A DNA stretch of 64,000 nt, from assembly GCF_013377015.1 (NCBI RefSeq), contig NZ_JACABA010000001.1, positions 455,554 to 519,553 on the forward strand, written 5' to 3'. A program made the translations under genes and the position numbers. Positions within the stretch are counted from its first letter, which is position 1. Every line of letters starts with the position of its first letter. The notes under the pieces are model-generated. The model made no database searches. It saw only the letters and a list, made by a program, of their open reading frames with translations, and was not told the origin of the DNA. Shown piece by piece: positions 63,783 through 64,000 of the stretch. Origin of the DNA: Rhodopseudomonas sp. GTDB taxonomy: Bacteria > Pseudomonadota > Alphaproteobacteria > Rhizobiales > Xanthobacteraceae.

Positions 63783-64000
63783 TTCGATTCCTTTCGATGC
63801 TGTCGCGAGCCACCCAGCGCCTCGAAGCCGGAAATCACGTCGAACAATTCCTCGTCAATGCCGCTCTGGCGCAACTGGTGGAAAGCGCCGTCGAGATGCT
63901 GCAGCAGATCGCTAATGTTCTTGTCGGCGCGCTGCATCGCTGCCAGCCGGCTGGCGTTTTCGCTGGCCAGGGACTCGGCGCAGGCCCGGAACAGCGAGAT
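63779..64000 (-). CDS. F1-ATPase gamma subunit, C-terminal part
   Basis: Seventy-three residues running off the right edge carry the gamma C-terminal pattern: [27 protein letters not shown], then [19 protein letters not shown]. This helix forms part of the rotor shaft. The [12 protein letters not shown] form is that of the second, N-type (alternative) ATPase operons, where the gamma gene is last. The coding region ends ATGA overlapping the ppk2 start. Confidence 0.8.
   Translation of the reverse strand: MSLFRACAESLASENASRLAAMQRADKNISDLLQHLDGAFHQLRQSGIDEELFDVISGFEALGGSRQHRKESK

Noticed and set aside
1-64000. CRISPR arrays, insertion sequences, integrases, tRNA genes or phage modules
   Set aside because: None was seen on either strand; the only repeats are short intergenic palindromes and one in-gene copy.

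Overview
The window is GC-rich, densely packed DNA from an alphaproteobacterium, most likely a Rhodopseudomonas/Bradyrhizobium relative. This is an inference. It rests on the gene families present (NnrS/NnrU, PadR, SqrR-type ArsR, YeiH/YeiE, a cytosolic PAS chemoreceptor, an alternative-type F1 gamma subunit) and on several families of intergenic palindromic repeats typical of that group. No tRNA, rRNA, CRISPR array, insertion sequence or prophage was seen.

Layout. (1) 1-7.4 kb: the end of a LuxR-type response regulator, a CaiB/BaiF CoA-transferase, then a minus-strand block with a MaoC-like protein, a DUF2249 protein, NnrS, NnrU, phosphoglucomutase and a Crp/Fnr regulator. An NnrR/FNR-like box lies in front of nnrS. 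(2) 7.9-16.6 kb: an FAD oxidoreductase, an alpha/beta hydrolase, a lone receiver domain, and a five-gene operon joining a PhnSTUV-like ABC importer to a GpdQ-like phosphodiesterase. Two small proteins of unknown function follow. (3) 17.0-28.6 kb: a nitrogen-scavenging locus. A sigma-54 promoter precedes a peptide/nickel-type ABC importer. Its genes run into an AtzG (DUF4089) / AtzE amidohydrolase / AtzH (DUF3225) trio and a GntR regulator, with an AtzF-like allophanate hydrolase convergent and a PuuD-like hydrolase beyond it. (4) 28.6-44.2 kb: fourteen minus-strand genes that join an HPt / REC-PP2C / HATPase / STAS partner-switching module to a chemosensory set: a soluble MCP-like protein, CheB, CheD, CheR, a four-PAS soluble receptor, CheW, CheA, CheY and a STAS protein. 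A hybrid histidine kinase closes the cluster, and a paralogous hybrid kinase is transcribed divergently from the other end.

(5) 47.3-53.8 kb: an RND efflux pump with its adaptor under an ArsR regulator carrying the persulfide-sensor cysteine pair of SqrR/BigR. Next to it are a DUF2892 membrane protein, a rhodanese, a NifX-like metal-binding protein and an isolated Rieske protein, which together suggest sulfur and redox stress. (6) 53.9-57.9 kb: a PadR regulator, two secreted Cys-rich-repeat proteins, a PepSY-like secreted protein and a PhoP/PhoQ-like pair. (7) 58-60 kb: a YeiH-type transporter with its LysR partner. (8) 60-64 kb: acetate kinase, a MaoC-Pta fusion, an internally deleted fabI remnant, a ppk2 gene with an in-frame amber codon, and the end of an F1-ATPase gamma subunit gene.

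The most notable systems are the sigma-54-linked AtzG/E/H plus AtzF locus, the chemosensory/partner-switching cluster, and the two decayed genes at the right end.
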